Numbered from the stretch's first letter, positions 47,928 to 57,828 are shown. The stretch: 64,000 nucleotides of DNA from Acidisarcina sp. (GCA_035539175.1 DATLIY010000009.1:310001-374000); one strand, 5' to 3'. The notes: a model not told the origin generated them from the sequence alone. Program-made: numbers and translations.

Positions 47928-48956
47928 TCATACACGGTGCAGGGCGCGCCACTCGCCCACCAGTCTGCCCCGCATTCGCTCCGTCACGCGCTTCGCTTCC
48001 TGAAAGCTGCGGCTCACCTCTACTGCCAGCATCGCGGTAAGCTCCTGCCCCGCGTCGCCCAGAGCAATGTGCACCTCCTCTGCAAGGCATAGCCAGTCGT
48101 GCCAGTCCCCGATGGCGTCCTGAATCCGCTTGATGGCTCGACCCACCGCCTTGGCATGGGCATCGTCGCCGCCCGCCTCGGTTATATAGCGAGCCTTCTT
48201 CGCTCCTTTGCGGAAGTCGTGCAGGTTGGCAGCGTCCAGCAGGGGCATCTTGTCGGAGAGCTCGACAAAAGCATCCAGCGCCGCCTGCGCCACTCTTCGA
48301 ACCGCTATCCCGCGGCCATGCCGCGTCTGCCACGAGGTGGCGAAACCGGCTGCCAGGCCGTCCAGCTTTTCCAGCCGCCGTGCAATCTGCCGGGTCAGAT
48401 CCCGGGCACGCTCCTCGCGAGCGCACTCCAGCCAGGCATCCAGCTTTTTCGCCTGGACCTGGAGTGCCTGCTCAGCCTCGGGAGTGGCCGCCTGCCGCTC
48501 GACCTCACTCTGCTCCATACGGGAATGCTCTTTTTCTCCGGCTTTCCCGACTCCGGCAAATTTTTCAATCAGCTCGCGATGCACGTCCAGATCGCGCACC
48601 GGGCCGGCAGCCCGGCGAATCTTCTTCAACTGCCGCCGCCACCTGTCCGCAGCGTCCGTCAGCTCAGGATTTCCTTCAGGAACCTCGCGCAGGAGCACGT
48701 CGACCATGGCCTCCACGCGGCGGGTGCCGGTGCGAACCCGATGCACCGTCTCAACTTCAGAGTCTTCAAGGCACTTCTCCAGGTCCTTCTTCCACTCCGA
48801 GGCGAGCCGGGAAAGGTGCGTCAGCCGCGGATCCGGTGCTCTTCGCCGAACGGGCTTGGCAACACGGTGCAGCCCCGGCGGAACCTTTTGCGACTCCCCG
48901 GGCGATTGCCTTTTGGCTGTGCTTCCTGGACTGGCGTTCATCGGATTCTCAGACAT
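47928..48956 (-). CDS. CHAD-domain protein
   Basis: This is a 342-residue protein with a CHAD domain (about residues 45-335), a helical fold with conserved histidines and basic residues that binds polyphosphate. VHRVRTGTRRVEAMVDVLLR, GPVRDLDVHRELI and NLHDFRKGAKKARYITEAGG are characteristic. The N-terminal 40 residues are basic and proline-rich. It is beside ppx and ppk1, and CHAD proteins are known to localise to polyphosphate granules. No CYTH domain is attached. The protein starts MSENPMNASPG at 48954-48956. Confidence 0.92.
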   Translation of the reverse strand: MSENPMNASPGSTAKRQSPGESQKVPPGLHRVAKPVRRRAPDPRLTHLSRLASEWKKDLEKCLEDSEVETVHRVRTGTRRVEAMVDVLLREVPEGNPELTDAADRWRRQLKKIRRAAGPVRDLDVHRELIEKFAGVGKAGEKEHSRMEQSEVERQAATPEAEQALQVQAKKLDAWLECAREERARDLTRQIARRLEKLDGLAAGFATSWQTRHGRGIAVRRVAQAALDAFVELSDKMPLLDAANLHDFRKGAKKARYITEAGGDDAHAKAVGRAIKRIQDAIGDWHDWLCLAEEVHIALGDAGQELTAMLAVEVSRSFQEAKRVTERMRGRLVGEWRALHRV

Positions 48957-48997
48957 CACTGATATTCTGCTACTTGAGCACCAAAACGACCGAATTC

Positions 48998-50983
48998 ATG
49001 TCAAAACATTCTTCTTCTGCCGAATACACCGAGCTATCGAAGCCGTTGGCCAGGCTTTCACCGCTGCAATCCTGGGCGATCCTGCTGCTGTTCTACTTCG
49101 CAATTCACGTTGCGGCCCTCTTCTCGCCGTCGCTGCTGGACGATGCGGACGCCACCCACGCCAATGCGGCGCAGGCTATGGCGCAGAGCGGCGACTGGGT
49201 AACGCTGAAAGTCAACGGGCTCCGCTACCTGGAGAAGCCGCCGCTGCCCTACTGGGTTGTCGCGGCCAATTATCATCTCTTTGGCCAGAATGTCTTCTCC
49301 ACGCATCTCCCACTGAGCCTCGCCGTGCTGGGTTGCGCCATTCTGGCATGGGTATGGGCGCGAAGAGCCTACTCGGACCGCGCCGGATTTTACGCCGCTC
49401 TCGGCGTTCTCACTTCGCTCGGAGTCTTTCTCTTCACCCGCATCTTTATCCCCGAGGTCCTGCTGACCTTCTTCCTGGGGCTGGCTCTGTACTTCTTCCT
49501 CACCGGGATGGAAGACCGTAAGCCCTCTCGGATCTATGGCATGTGGGCCGTTCTGGGACTGGCCATCCTGACCAAGGGACTGATAGCTCCGGTCTTCTTT
49601 TTCGCGGCGATCGTGCCCTACCTGGTGCTGACCGGCCAGTGGCGGCGCTGGCGCGAACTTCGTCTCGTCACCGGCGGCCTGCTCTTCCTGGCCATCGCCG
49701 CCCCTTGGCACGTCCTGGCCGGACTCCGTAATCCCGACCATGGGAATCCGATTGGAAATATACCCACTCCAGGCAATGTCCACGGCTTCTTCTACTTCTA
49801 CTTCTATAACGAGCACGTCCTGCGCTTCCTGGGCAAGCGCTATCCGCATGACTACAACAAGCTGCCGACGTTTCTCTTCTGGGCGTTGCACCTGGTCTGG
49901 CTCTTTCCCTGGAGCCTCTACGCCCCGGTAGCCTTGCGCCGCGCATGGCGCACTCGTCACAGCTGGCTGGAGCTGCTTCGCCCCGCCCCCGCGCAGACCG
50001 TCGATTTTTATCTGGGCGCGGCCCTCACCTTTGATCCGGCAGCAATCAGCGCCGAACGAAAGTTTCGCGCTCGCACCAACTGGCTGCTCTGTATCTATGC
50101 CGCCGTCATTCTGATCTTCTTCTCGCTTTCGACCAACCAGGAGTACTACACCTTCCCCGCCTACCTGCCCCTGCTCATCATGACCGCAGGCGTGCTTGCC
50201 GGTGTGGAACTGCGGTCCTCAAGCGATCAGGCGCCGGACTTCTACGACGCGGGAGCCCTCCGCTGGCTGGACGCCGCTCAGGCTGTCTTTGCCGTTCTCG
50301 GCATCGCGGCGGCGGCTGCGCTCGGCTATGGATTATGGGAGTCGCGGAATCTCCCCTTCGTCTCCGATATCGGCACGCTTCTGGCGCATCGGGGAGTGGG
50401 CAACTATTCGCTGTCCATGTCCCACTTCTTTGACCTCACGGGGCCTTCGTTCGCGGCGCTGCGGCTGCCGGCGATCCTGGCTGCCCTGGCGTTTCTCTTC
50501 GGCCCGGTCATTGCCTTGATTTATCGACGGCGGCGCAAGCACCTCGCGGCTACGCTGTCGGTCGCGATCACGTCGGCTGTCTTTTTGATTGCGGCCCACA
50601 TCGCCCTGCATCGATTTGAACCGATGCTCTCCTCGCGCGCCATCGCCGATACGATGAACCGGCTCTCTGCCCCGCAAGATCAGTTCCTGATCTACGCGGA
50701 TCAGTCCGATGCTTCCTCGGTCATCTTCTATACCCATCGGCAGGCCCTCCTCGTCGAAGGACGGACGACCTCTATGTTGTGGGGTTCCTGTTATCCCGAT
50801 GCGCCAAAGATCTTCCTGAAAGACGCGGATCTGGTGCGCGATTGGGGCCAGGGCGAGCGGAAATGGCTCTTTGTGCCGGGCCACAGTCACCAGCATGTGC
50901 GCGATCTGCTCGGTAACCGCCTGATCCTGGTTCAGGAGCTTTCCGATAAGACTCTCTACACCGACCGACCGCTAACGAAGTAA
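48998..50983 (+). CDS. ArnT/PMT-type lipid-linked-sugar glycosyltransferase
   Basis: This is a 661-residue polytopic GT-C glycosyltransferase. The ATG at 48998 is chosen because the longer frame runs through the CHAD gene on the opposite strand. The first loop carries the catalytic-type acidic motif LLDDADATHANAAQAMAQSG followed by LKVNGLRYLEKPPLPYWV, as in ArnT and related transferases. About 11-12 hydrophobic helices follow, with a soluble C-terminal domain. The donor is probably a polyprenyl-phosphate sugar and the acceptor lipid A or a glycan. The CHAD gene diverges from it with only 41 bases between them. Confidence 0.88.
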   Translation: MSKHSSSAEYTELSKPLARLSPLQSWAILLLFYFAIHVAALFSPSLLDDADATHANAAQAMAQSGDWVTLKVNGLRYLEKPPLPYWVVAANYHLFGQNVFSTHLPLSLAVLGCAILAWVWARRAYSDRAGFYAALGVLTSLGVFLFTRIFIPEVLLTFFLGLALYFFLTGMEDRKPSRIYGMWAVLGLAILTKGLIAPVFFFAAIVPYLVLTGQWRRWRELRLVTGGLLFLAIAAPWHVLAGLRNPDHGNPIGNIPTPGNVHGFFYFYFYNEHVLRFLGKRYPHDYNKLPTFLFWALHLVWLFPWSLYAPVALRRAWRTRHSWLELLRPAPAQTVDFYLGAALTFDPAAISAERKFRARTNWLLCIYAAVILIFFSLSTNQEYYTFPAYLPLLIMTAGVLAGVELRSSSDQAPDFYDAGALRWLDAAQAVFAVLGIAAAAALGYGLWESRNLPFVSDIGTLLAHRGVGNYSLSMSHFFDLTGPSFAALRLPAILAALAFLFGPVIALIYRRRRKHLAATLSVAITSAVFLIAAHIALHRFEPMLSSRAIADTMNRLSAPQDQFLIYADQSDASSVIFYTHRQALLVEGRTTSMLWGSCYPDAPKIFLKDADLVRDWGQGERKWLFVPGHSHQHVRDLLGNRLILVQELSDKTLYTDRPLTK

Positions 50984-51000
50984 CCGCGGGACTACTAACA

Positions 51001-51037
51001 GCAAAGGGCTGCTTCCCCGAAGGAAGCAGCCCTTTGC
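51001..51037 (+). terminator. Strong hairpin after the glycosyltransferase gene
   Basis: A perfect 16-bp stem (51001-51016 with 51022-51037, GCAAAGGGCTGCTTCC / complement) with a 5-base loop. No clear T-run follows, so it is a strong hairpin rather than a textbook terminator. It lies between convergent genes. Confidence 0.65.
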
Positions 51038-51125
51038 TGTTGCGTGAGTATGATGGCGAGCCTAGAAGTGGAGAGGTCTGAAGATACCGCGCAACGCCGC
51101 GACCGCTCTCATTCGCCGGACGCGC

Positions 51126-52352
51126 TTAGCTGCTAAGCTTTCCCGGCGTAGTAAGTGCAGGCTCCGGTTTCTTTGGAGCTTTCGTGGAGGTGCTGCGCAT
51201 TCGTCCGCCCTCGATCAGCCGGTAGATCTCTCCCCGCCACACGATCTTGTCGTTCAGATAACTGGCTGACCAGTAGCAGAAGCCGAGGAGATCGCGCAGT
51301 GGATAGAGCAGCGCAAGCCGCAGCAGATGGCTTTCGCCGACCACGGCAGAGCCCACCAGAACCGCCAGCGCCGACCGGCTCAAGACACTCCAGGCGAACA
51401 GGCCAAGCCCCAGCCACGGCATCCCCAACGCCAGTGCCGATGCCCCGCTCAGCAGCCCGAAAGGCACGCTGAAGGTCAACACCGTTCCAAGATGACCCAG
51501 CGGCCGTGAAAACCGGGTGCTCTTCATCCAGCGAATCTGGTGCTTTACAGAAGACACGAATCGCGCGTTGATCACGATATGGTCGATGATGTGCTCGCTG
51601 AGCACCACCGTGTGGCCCTTCTCGGAGACGAGGTTTCCCAGCACGAAATCATCCGCGCAATAATCCCCCAGGACACCAAAGCCGCCAATCTCCTGGACGC
51701 ATTCGCGGCGGACGACCATCGTCGGTCCCAGGGCAAAGCGCATGCCTTCCGTCAGGTCCGCTACCAGAACGCCGGAGGTCATCTCGACCGACATGCCTGC
51801 GGCCTCCAGCCGCGACCAGATTCCGTTGTCGGCCGCAACCCCGCGATAGAGGCAGGTCAGCAGGCCAACCCCGGGGTCGGCAAACGGTGCAACAATGCGG
51901 CGCAGATAGTCCGGCCGCACGCGCACATCGCTGTCGCTGATCACCAGCAGCGAGTGGCTCGCGACCGCCTCCATCCGCTCCAGCGACGCCACCTTCGCAT
52001 TGATGTACTGCGGCTCTCCGGTGGTTACAAACTTCACCGGAATATGAGGAAAGCGAGCGGCCACGCGCATCGCCGTCTGCAGGCCCAGGTCTTCACTCTG
52101 CCGGGCGCAGAACAGGATCTCGAAAACGGGATAGTCCTGCTGAAAGAAACTGGTGAGGTGTTCTTCGAGGTTGGGCTCGGATCCGTGCAGGGGCTTGAGC
52201 AAGGTCACCGGCGGAAGATCGGCTGGTGCGGCCGCCAGGCTGCGCTGCCTGCGCATACGGACAAATCTCCACACGCCGATGGCAACCATCGCAGTGAAGA
52301 CGGTGGAGGTGAACAGGCCCAAAGCACCCAGGCCGAAGAGAAGCTTTATCAT
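51126..52352 (-). CDS. hpnI: Hopanoid glycosyltransferase HpnI (ceramide-glucosyltransferase-like)
   Basis: This is a 408-residue GT2 glycosyltransferase. ATG at 52350-52352 (MIKLLFGLGALGLFTSTVFT) is preferred over a TTG nine bases earlier. The domain has VTLLKPLHGSEPNLEEHLTS, the D1 and D2 motifs in LLVISDSDVRVRPDYLRRIV, the D3 region in VLGDYCADDFVLGNL and the KHQIRWMKSTR motif that corresponds to QxxRW. Hydrophobic helices lie at both ends. HpnI adds N-acetylglucosamine to bacteriohopanetetrol. Ceramide glucosylation is an alternative reading for the same fold. Confidence 0.85.
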   Translation of the reverse strand: MIKLLFGLGALGLFTSTVFTAMVAIGVWRFVRMRRQRSLAAAPADLPPVTLLKPLHGSEPNLEEHLTSFFQQDYPVFEILFCARQSEDLGLQTAMRVAARFPHIPVKFVTTGEPQYINAKVASLERMEAVASHSLLVISDSDVRVRPDYLRRIVAPFADPGVGLLTCLYRGVAADNGIWSRLEAAGMSVEMTSGVLVADLTEGMRFALGPTMVVRRECVQEIGGFGVLGDYCADDFVLGNLVSEKGHTVVLSEHIIDHIVINARFVSSVKHQIRWMKSTRFSRPLGHLGTVLTFSVPFGLLSGASALALGMPWLGLGLFAWSVLSRSALAVLVGSAVVGESHLLRLALLYPLRDLLGFCYWSASYLNDKIVWRGEIYRLIEGGRMRSTSTKAPKKPEPALTTPGKLSS

Positions 52353-52438
52353 GCGGTCCAACTAAGCTGCAAAGTCCTTGAGATTGAGACGGAGGTGACC
52401 GCGAAAAAGTCGAAGCCTGCCGCCAATCCCGGCGTGAC

Positions 52439-52852
52439 TTAACGCTTCCTCTCCCCCGAACCAGACCGGTGCGGCGGCACGATCACGGGCCTCCTTGAGG
52501 GTACCATTGCCGCGGCCTGCCCCGCGAAGCCCTCCTGCATCCGCGTCAGCATCTCCGTGCGTACGTAATCCACAAAACTCTGCATCTGACGATTCATCTC
52601 CTCCATGCGTTCGCGCATCTGCAGGATGATCGCGATTCCCGCGATATTAACCCCCAGATCACGCGCCAGATTCAGGATGAACTCCAGCCGCTCCAGATCC
52701 TCATCTGTATAGAGGCGTGTGTTGCCCTCGGTGCGGGAGGGCTTCAGTAGCCCCTCACGCTCATACATCCGCAAGGTCTGAGGATGAATCTCGTACATCT
52801 CGGCAACCGCCGAGATCATGTAAGCACCTTTCGACTTCCGCTTTGTGACCAT
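52439..52852 (-). CDS. hspR: MerR-family heat-shock repressor HspR
   Basis: This is a 137-residue regulator. The MerR-type wing-HTH is YMISAVAEMYEIHPQTLRMY followed by EREGLLKPSRTEGNTRLYTD, the canonical HspR sequence. A dimerisation helix (VNIAGIAIILQMRERMEEMN) follows. The C-terminus is basic. HspR represses dnaK-type operons by binding HAIR sites. A HAIR-like inverted repeat lies upstream of dnaK at 57.9 kb. It sits at the end of the heat-shock cluster, after a GNAT and a secreted-protein gene. Confidence 0.93.
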   Translation of the reverse strand: MVTKRKSKGAYMISAVAEMYEIHPQTLRMYEREGLLKPSRTEGNTRLYTDEDLERLEFILNLARDLGVNIAGIAIILQMRERMEEMNRQMQSFVDYVRTEMLTRMQEGFAGQAAAMVPSRRPVIVPPHRSGSGERKR

Positions 52853-52879
52853 ATCTTGCCTGGTTTCCCGCCTTACTCC

Positions 52880-53458
52880 CTAGCCTGACTTCCCATCCCG
52901 ATCTTCCCATCTGCGCCCAGCCGGGAAGGTTTGCGCTGGCAGAGGATGCGCATCCTCACGCTTCAACTGGTAGATGCAGTGGTCGTATCCCCTCCAGAAA
53001 ACCACCTTCTCGACGGCGAGTCCATTCTTTTCTGCGACTCTGCGCGAGGCCAGGTTCTCCGGGCGAATCAGGGAGATCACCCGGCGGGGACGCAGTTCGC
53101 GAAAGGTGTAGTCGATACAGGCCTTTGCCGCCTCAGTCGCGATTCCAAGATTCCATAAATCGCGATGGACATGGTAGCCGACCTCGATCTCGTGGTGGTC
53201 GTCTACCTCCTGCTCTACTGTCCCGCAATCGCCAATCAATTGCCCTGAAGACTTCAGGCACACGGCGAGAAGCCCGACTCCCCTGTCGAAAAAGGACTGC
53301 CGGAATCGTTCCACCCACTGCACGACCTCCAGCCTGGTTCGCGGACGCGGATAGTAGCGCATTGTCTCCGCATCCCCCAGCACAGAAAACAGCGCCAGGT
53401 CGTCCCCAAAAGCAAAAGGGCGCAGGTAGAGCCGTTCCGTTTCCAGAACGAAGCTCAT
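52880..53458 (-). CDS. GNAT-family N-acetyltransferase (RimJ/RimL-like)
   Basis: This is a 192-residue acetyl-CoA-dependent acyltransferase. FVLETERLYLRPFAFGDDLA is the usual N-terminus. The acetyl-CoA-binding region is in VGYHVHRDLWNLGIATEAAK (motif A, lacking a perfect QxxGxG), and VISLIRPENLASRRVAEKNG is motif B. Similar proteins acetylate ribosomal proteins or small molecules. The substrate is unknown. It is co-oriented with hspR, 27 bases away. Confidence 0.88.
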   Translation of the reverse strand: MSFVLETERLYLRPFAFGDDLALFSVLGDAETMRYYPRPRTRLEVVQWVERFRQSFFDRGVGLLAVCLKSSGQLIGDCGTVEQEVDDHHEIEVGYHVHRDLWNLGIATEAAKACIDYTFRELRPRRVISLIRPENLASRRVAEKNGLAVEKVVFWRGYDHCIYQLKREDAHPLPAQTFPAGRRWEDRDGKSG

Positions 53459-53490
53459 GTCTGCGCCTCCTTCAAACCGTTGCCGCGCGT

Positions 53491-54060
53491 CTAGTTAAGT
53501 ACTGCGATGGGGGTCTCCCACAGCATGTGCTTGACGGCTTCCACACCCGGCGACGGTTTCAGATTTTCCATCAAATCGTTACGCACCTGCATGCCGCAGG
53601 TCAACTGCCAACGAGCATCCTGGGCGGTCGGACCAGCCCCGCCAAAGCAGGCATCCTGGCAATCCTGAATCCATGCTTCCCGCAGCCTGCGATCTCTCTG
53701 CAGCCCATCGGGCAGCTCACGAGTCAACCCGATCAGAGCCAGCATTGCCAGCCCCATCGATGGTCGAATCTCCATGTTCGATACTTCGGAAAAGCGCTCC
53801 GCCCGGTAGGCCTCGACAAAAGTGTCGACAGCCTGCGCACGAACCGCACTATCGGCTGGCTCTGCTCCACACCATGCTTCGTACACGGCCTGAGAACTGC
53901 GGAGGTATTGCTGGAGAACGCTGTCGGTCGTGACGCTACCGATATTTGCGTTCGTCCAACCCTCATTATTTTTACGAAAGATATCGCAGCTGGGTGTCAA
54001 AGCATGAAGCGAAAGCGAGCCCATTATTAGAAACACTGTTAGTACAAGTAGCTTTCTCAT
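53491..54060 (-). CDS. Secreted protein of unknown function (189 aa)
   Basis: The N-terminus MRKLLVLTVFLIMGSLSLHA is a signal peptide. The mature part contains several cysteines (PSCDIFRKN, EAWCGAEPA, DCQDACFGG, LTCGMQVRND), probably disulfide-linked, and is otherwise helical. No family is recognised. The upstream 100 bases (54061-54160) are relatively A/T-rich. It separates dnaJ from the GNAT and hspR genes, and is presumably an insertion into a formerly compact heat-shock unit. Confidence 0.7.
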   Translation of the reverse strand: MRKLLVLTVFLIMGSLSLHALTPSCDIFRKNNEGWTNANIGSVTTDSVLQQYLRSSQAVYEAWCGAEPADSAVRAQAVDTFVEAYRAERFSEVSNMEIRPSMGLAMLALIGLTRELPDGLQRDRRLREAWIQDCQDACFGGAGPTAQDARWQLTCGMQVRNDLMENLKPSPGVEAVKHMLWETPIAVLN

Positions 54061-54160
54061 CGTCTTGGGCCTCTATATCCCCCAAGGGCATGAGTGCTAT
54101 CCCCCAGAGGTGTTACGACGCTACCACGGAGGGGGGTAATTCGCTTTAAAACTTTAGTAC

Positions 54161-55369
54161 TTAAATGTCTTTAAATAGGCCACTTCGAGGATCTTCAGGG
54201 TTCAATTGGGCCATTTGTCTCATGATTTCCTTCGATTTCTCGTCCTTCAAATGAGGAATGACAACGTGCACCGTGACGATCTCATCTCCGCGAACTCCGT
54301 CATGAGTAGCCGATGGCACACCCCGCTCCCGCATGCGAAGCTTCTGACCGCTCTGCGTGGCGGGAGGGATCTTCAACTGCGCCCGGCCATCAATTGTCGG
54401 CACCTCAATTTTTGCGCCCAGCGTCGCTTCTGTAACCGTGATCGGCACAGTTAAGTGAATGTCGTCGAGTACACGGGTGAAGACGGGATGCGAACCGATC
54501 TTGAGAATCAGATAGAGATCGCCGGCTGGGCCGCCATTGATGCCGGCATTGCCCTTTCCTGCGAGGCGAATCCTCTGCCCGTCGCGCGTTCCAGCCTTGA
54601 TGCGGAACTCGACGACCTCCGAACGAGTTACCGTGCCCTCTCCATGGCAAGTGCTGCACGCATTCTGTGCCTTGCCGGTGCCGCCACAGCGCGGGCACTG
54701 AATATCGAACTTCATGCGGCCGCCCATCTGCGTCACCTGGCCCGTGCCGTGACACTCCGGACACTGCACCTGGCCGCCGCTCGAAGCCTTCCCCTTGCAG
54801 GTGGGACACACCTCTCGCCGCTGGATATCCAGTCGGGCTGTGCCGCCGCGAATCGCCGTCCAGAAATCTACCTGGACCTGGTACTCCAGATCGGTGCCGG
54901 GTTCAGGACCACGCGCCTTCTGCTGCGCCGCCTGGGAAAACATTCCCGAGAAGATGTCCTTGAAGTTTCCCCACCCCGAAGACTGCTGCTGTCCGCGAGC
55001 GCCCGCCCCCTGGCCTCCCTGGAAGTCCGAAAAGTCGAAGCCGCCGAAGTCAAACTGCACGCCCTCGTCACGATGTCCCCCCGCCGTCCGGCCATAGCCG
55101 CCTCGCGCTGCAGCTTCCGCCGCCGCAGGATCGATCTGATCGGAGTAGAAGCCAAGCTGGTCATAAACCTTGCGCTTCTTCTCATCGCTCAGAATGTCGT
55201 GAGCCTCGGAGATCTCCTTAAACTTCTCTTCGGCCTTCTTGTCATTGGGATTGACATCGGGATGGTACTTCCGCGCCTGCTTCCGGAATGCCTTGCGAAT
55301 CTCATCCGGGGTGGCCGTCTTCTTGACCCCGAGTATGCCGTAATAGTCCTTCTGATTTGTCGTCGCCAT
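54161..55369 (-). CDS. dnaJ: Co-chaperone DnaJ
   Basis: This is a 402-residue type-I Hsp40. The J domain is at the N-terminus, with HPD at residues 36-38 ([20 protein letters not shown]). The G/F region follows ([20 protein letters not shown]). Four CxxCxGxG-type repeats span about residues 190-260 ([32 protein letters not shown]). The C-terminal substrate-binding domains complete it. It delivers clients to DnaK and stimulates its ATPase. The 235-base gap upstream (55370-55604) contains no recognisable gene. Confidence 0.96.
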   Translation of the reverse strand: MATTNQKDYYGILGVKKTATPDEIRKAFRKQARKYHPDVNPNDKKAEEKFKEISEAHDILSDEKKRKVYDQLGFYSDQIDPAAAEAAARGGYGRTAGGHRDEGVQFDFGGFDFSDFQGGQGAGARGQQQSSGWGNFKDIFSGMFSQAAQQKARGPEPGTDLEYQVQVDFWTAIRGGTARLDIQRREVCPTCKGKASSGGQVQCPECHGTGQVTQMGGRMKFDIQCPRCGGTGKAQNACSTCHGEGTVTRSEVVEFRIKAGTRDGQRIRLAGKGNAGINGGPAGDLYLILKIGSHPVFTRVLDDIHLTVPITVTEATLGAKIEVPTIDGRAQLKIPPATQSGQKLRMRERGVPSATHDGVRGDEIVTVHVVIPHLKDEKSKEIMRQMAQLNPEDPRSGLFKDI

Positions 55370-55604
55370 TGTTTTCTGTGCAGGGTATATCCGCTTCTTC
55401 TATCGGAGTACCAGTACCTTACAAAATGAGCCTACAGCAATTCCGCCTCCGGCATAGCCAGAAGATGCAGTCGCAGTGCTGTTTTGTCTCTCGCCAGGCC
55501 ACCAGCAAAACCTCGCTGGCGGCCCGTAGCCAGGAGAGACATGCGCCCCATCTGCTCCTCTGGGATACGCGGAAAGCGGAACAGCCGAAAGCCGGTATGA
55601 CCCC

Positions 55605-55775
55605 TCAATTCCAGATCTGACGCACCTGAACAGGCTCGACATTCCAGAGCAGATCCGGCTCAACATGCCGCATCTTCGCCGCGAATGACTCCGCCTCTTC
55701 CTGCGTATTGAACAGAACTTTGTTATAGACCTTGCCTGCGCGCCATTGCTCGCATTTCCAAACGGTATCGGTCAT
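55605..55775 (-). CDS. Small conserved-looking protein between dnaK and dnaJ (56 aa)
   Basis: The start MTDTVWKCEQWRAGKVYNKV at 55773-55775 is preferred over the GTG/ATG four codons earlier, because GGAG lies six bases in front. The product continues FNTQEEAESFAAKMRHVEPD, a compact alpha/beta-looking protein with a WKCEQW motif. It lies between the dnaK terminators and dnaJ. No family is recognised. It could be a small stress protein, but that is only by position. Confidence 0.6.
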   Translation of the reverse strand: MTDTVWKCEQWRAGKVYNKVLFNTQEEAESFAAKMRHVEPDLLWNVEPVQVRQIWN

Positions 55776-55797
55776 CTTTTTCTCCACATCCTTCCTT

Positions 55798-55838
55798 ATT
55801 AAAAAAGACGGGGCGTTCCAGAATCTCTGGAAACACGC
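55798..55838 (-). terminator. Terminator after dnaK (first hairpin)
   Basis: ACGGGGCG...TTCCAGA pairs with TCTGGAAA...CGCCCCGT. On the minus strand the stem is followed by T-rich DNA (plus-strand A-run 55801-55806). It is a probable rho-independent terminator for dnaK. Confidence 0.8.
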
Positions 55839-55852
55839 CCCGTAGTCTTACC

Positions 55853-55891
55853 TACGGGGAATCGTAACCGTTACAGCTACGATTCCCCGTA
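55853..55891. repeat. Second perfect hairpin after dnaK
   Basis: A 14-bp perfect inverted repeat (TACGGGGAATCGTA, 55853-55866 with 55878-55891) with an 11-base loop lies between the dnaK stop and the terminator. It could protect the mRNA 3' end or be a second termination site. Confidence 0.75.
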
Positions 55892-55905
55892 GTGTTCGGT
55901 TCCTC

Positions 55906-57828
55906 TTACTTCTTCTCGTCGACGTCTACGTACTCGGCATCGATGACGCCTTCATCCTTCTTCTCGGCACTCTCTGCCGGCGCACCACCGTCTGCCGGCG
56001 GGGCGGCTCCGGCCGATGCCGCGGAAGTGGCCTTGTACATAGCTTCGGCCATCTTGTGCGAGGCCTCGGTCAGCTTGTCGCGCGAGGCGTTCATTTCTGC
56101 TGCGGTCGGCGTGCCTTCGAGCGTCTTCTTTGCCTCGGCAAGCGTGCTCTCAACCTCTGCCTTGTCGCTCGCGGAGACCTTGTCGCCGCTCTCCTTGAGC
56201 ATCTTCTCGATGTTATAGACGAGGTTATCGAGACCGTTGCGGGCTTCAATCTCCTCGCGCTTTGCCTTGTCTTCGGTGGAGTGAGCCTCAGCTTCCTTCG
56301 CCATCCGGTCCACTTCTTCCTTGCTTAAGCCGCTGGAGGACGTGATCTGGATCCGCTGATCCTTACCCGTCGCGGTATCCTTGGCCGTCACGTTCAGAAT
56401 GCCGTTCGCATCGATGTCAAAGGTCACCTCGATCTGCGGCACCCCACGCATGGCGGGAGGAATACCAGCGAGCTTGAACTTGCCCAGCGTGCGGTTCTGG
56501 CTCGCCATTGGGCGTTCGCCTTGCAGCACGTGCACTTCCACCTCAGTCTGGTTGTCGGCTGCCGTCGAGAAGGTTTCCGTCTTCTTGGTCGGGATCGTTG
56601 TGTTGCGCGGAATCATGGTCGTCGCCACGCCACCCAGCGTTTCGATGGAGAGCGTCAACGGCGTCACGTCCAGCAGCAGCAGATCCTTCACTTCGCCTGC
56701 CAGGACACCGGCCTGAACCGCCGCTCCGATGGCAACCACTTCATCGGGATTCACTCCCTTGTGAGGTTCCTTGCCAAAGAGCTTTGTGACCAATTCCTGG
56801 ATGGCCGGCATACGCGTCTGACCACCAACCAGCACGACTTCGTCGATCTTGCTGGCGTCGATCCCAGCGTCTGCCAGAGCCTTCTTGCAGGGCTCGATCG
56901 AGCGCTGCAGCAGATCGCCCACCAACTGCTCCAGCTTGGAGCGAGTCAGCTTCCGCACCAGGTGCTTCGGGCCGGTCGCATCTGCCGTGATAAAGGGCAG
57001 ATTGATCTCGGTTTCCATCGTGGTGGATAGCTCGATCTTGGCCTTCTCCGCAGCATCCTTCAGCCGCTGCAGGGCCATCTCGTTCCCCTTCGAACGCAGG
57101 TCGAGGCCTTCATCCTTCTTAAACTCCTCGGTCAGCCAATCCACAATGCGTTGATCCAGGTTGTCGCCGCCCAGATGCGTATCGCCATTGGTCGATTTCA
57201 CTTCGATGACGCCCTCGCCAACCTCCAAAACCGAGATGTCGAAAGTGCCGCCACCAAAGTCATAGACCGCAATGGTCTCGTCCTTCTTCTTGTCCAGGCC
57301 ATAAGCCAATGCGGCGGCTGTCGGCTCATTGACGATGCGCTTTACATCCAGACCCGCGATGCGGCCCGCATCCTTGGTGGCCTGGCGCTGCGCATCATTA
57401 AAATACGCAGGAACCGTGATTACGGCCTCGGTTACCGACTGGCCGAGATAATCCTCCGCAGCCTTCTTCAGCTTCTGCAGGATCATGGCCGAGATCTCAG
57501 GCGCCGTATAGTCCTTGCCCTGCGCCTCAATAACCACATGGTCGCCCGACTGCTTGACCTTGTAGGGCACCATCTTCATCTCATCGTTCACTTCGTTGAA
57601 GCGGCGGCCCATGAACCGCTTGATCGAATAAATCGTGTTCTCTGGATTCGTGATCGCCTGACGCTTTGCCACCTGGCCTACCAGGCGCTCCCCGCTCTTT
57701 GTGAAAGCCACAACCGAGGGCGTAGTCCGGCCACCCTCCTCATTGGCGATTACCTTCGGTTCGCCGCCTTCCATCACTGCCACGACCGAATTTGTCGTGC
57801 CGAGGTCGATTCCAATAATTTTTGCCAT
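55906..57828 (-). CDS. dnaK: Molecular chaperone DnaK (Hsp70)
   Basis: This is a 640-residue ATP-dependent chaperone. [20 protein letters not shown] is the phosphate-1 loop, [20 protein letters not shown] the second, and [15 protein letters not shown] the adenosine loop. The linker [20 protein letters not shown] and the C-terminal EEVDVDEKK-type end (EYVDVDEKK) are typical. It refolds proteins with DnaJ and GrpE. No grpE gene is in the window. A HAIR-like repeat lies about 65 bases upstream of the ATG and two hairpins follow the stop. Confidence 0.97.
   Translation of the reverse strand: MAKIIGIDLGTTNSVVAVMEGGEPKVIANEEGGRTTPSVVAFTKSGERLVGQVAKRQAITNPENTIYSIKRFMGRRFNEVNDEMKMVPYKVKQSGDHVVIEAQGKDYTAPEISAMILQKLKKAAEDYLGQSVTEAVITVPAYFNDAQRQATKDAGRIAGLDVKRIVNEPTAAALAYGLDKKKDETIAVYDFGGGTFDISVLEVGEGVIEVKSTNGDTHLGGDNLDQRIVDWLTEEFKKDEGLDLRSKGNEMALQRLKDAAEKAKIELSTTMETEINLPFITADATGPKHLVRKLTRSKLEQLVGDLLQRSIEPCKKALADAGIDASKIDEVVLVGGQTRMPAIQELVTKLFGKEPHKGVNPDEVVAIGAAVQAGVLAGEVKDLLLLDVTPLTLSIETLGGVATTMIPRNTTIPTKKTETFSTAADNQTEVEVHVLQGERPMASQNRTLGKFKLAGIPPAMRGVPQIEVTFDIDANGILNVTAKDTATGKDQRIQITSSSGLSKEEVDRMAKEAEAHSTEDKAKREEIEARNGLDNLVYNIEKMLKESGDKVSASDKAEVESTLAEAKKTLEGTPTAAEMNASRDKLTEASHKMAEAMYKATSAASAGAAPPADGGAPAESAEKKDEGVIDAEYVDVDEKK

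Noticed and set aside
55400-55666. Minus-strand frame of 88 codons between dnaJ and the 56-aa gene
   Set aside because: It overlaps the 56-residue gene that has a good ribosome-binding site, and its translation shows no domain. It is more likely intergenic DNA with hairpins.
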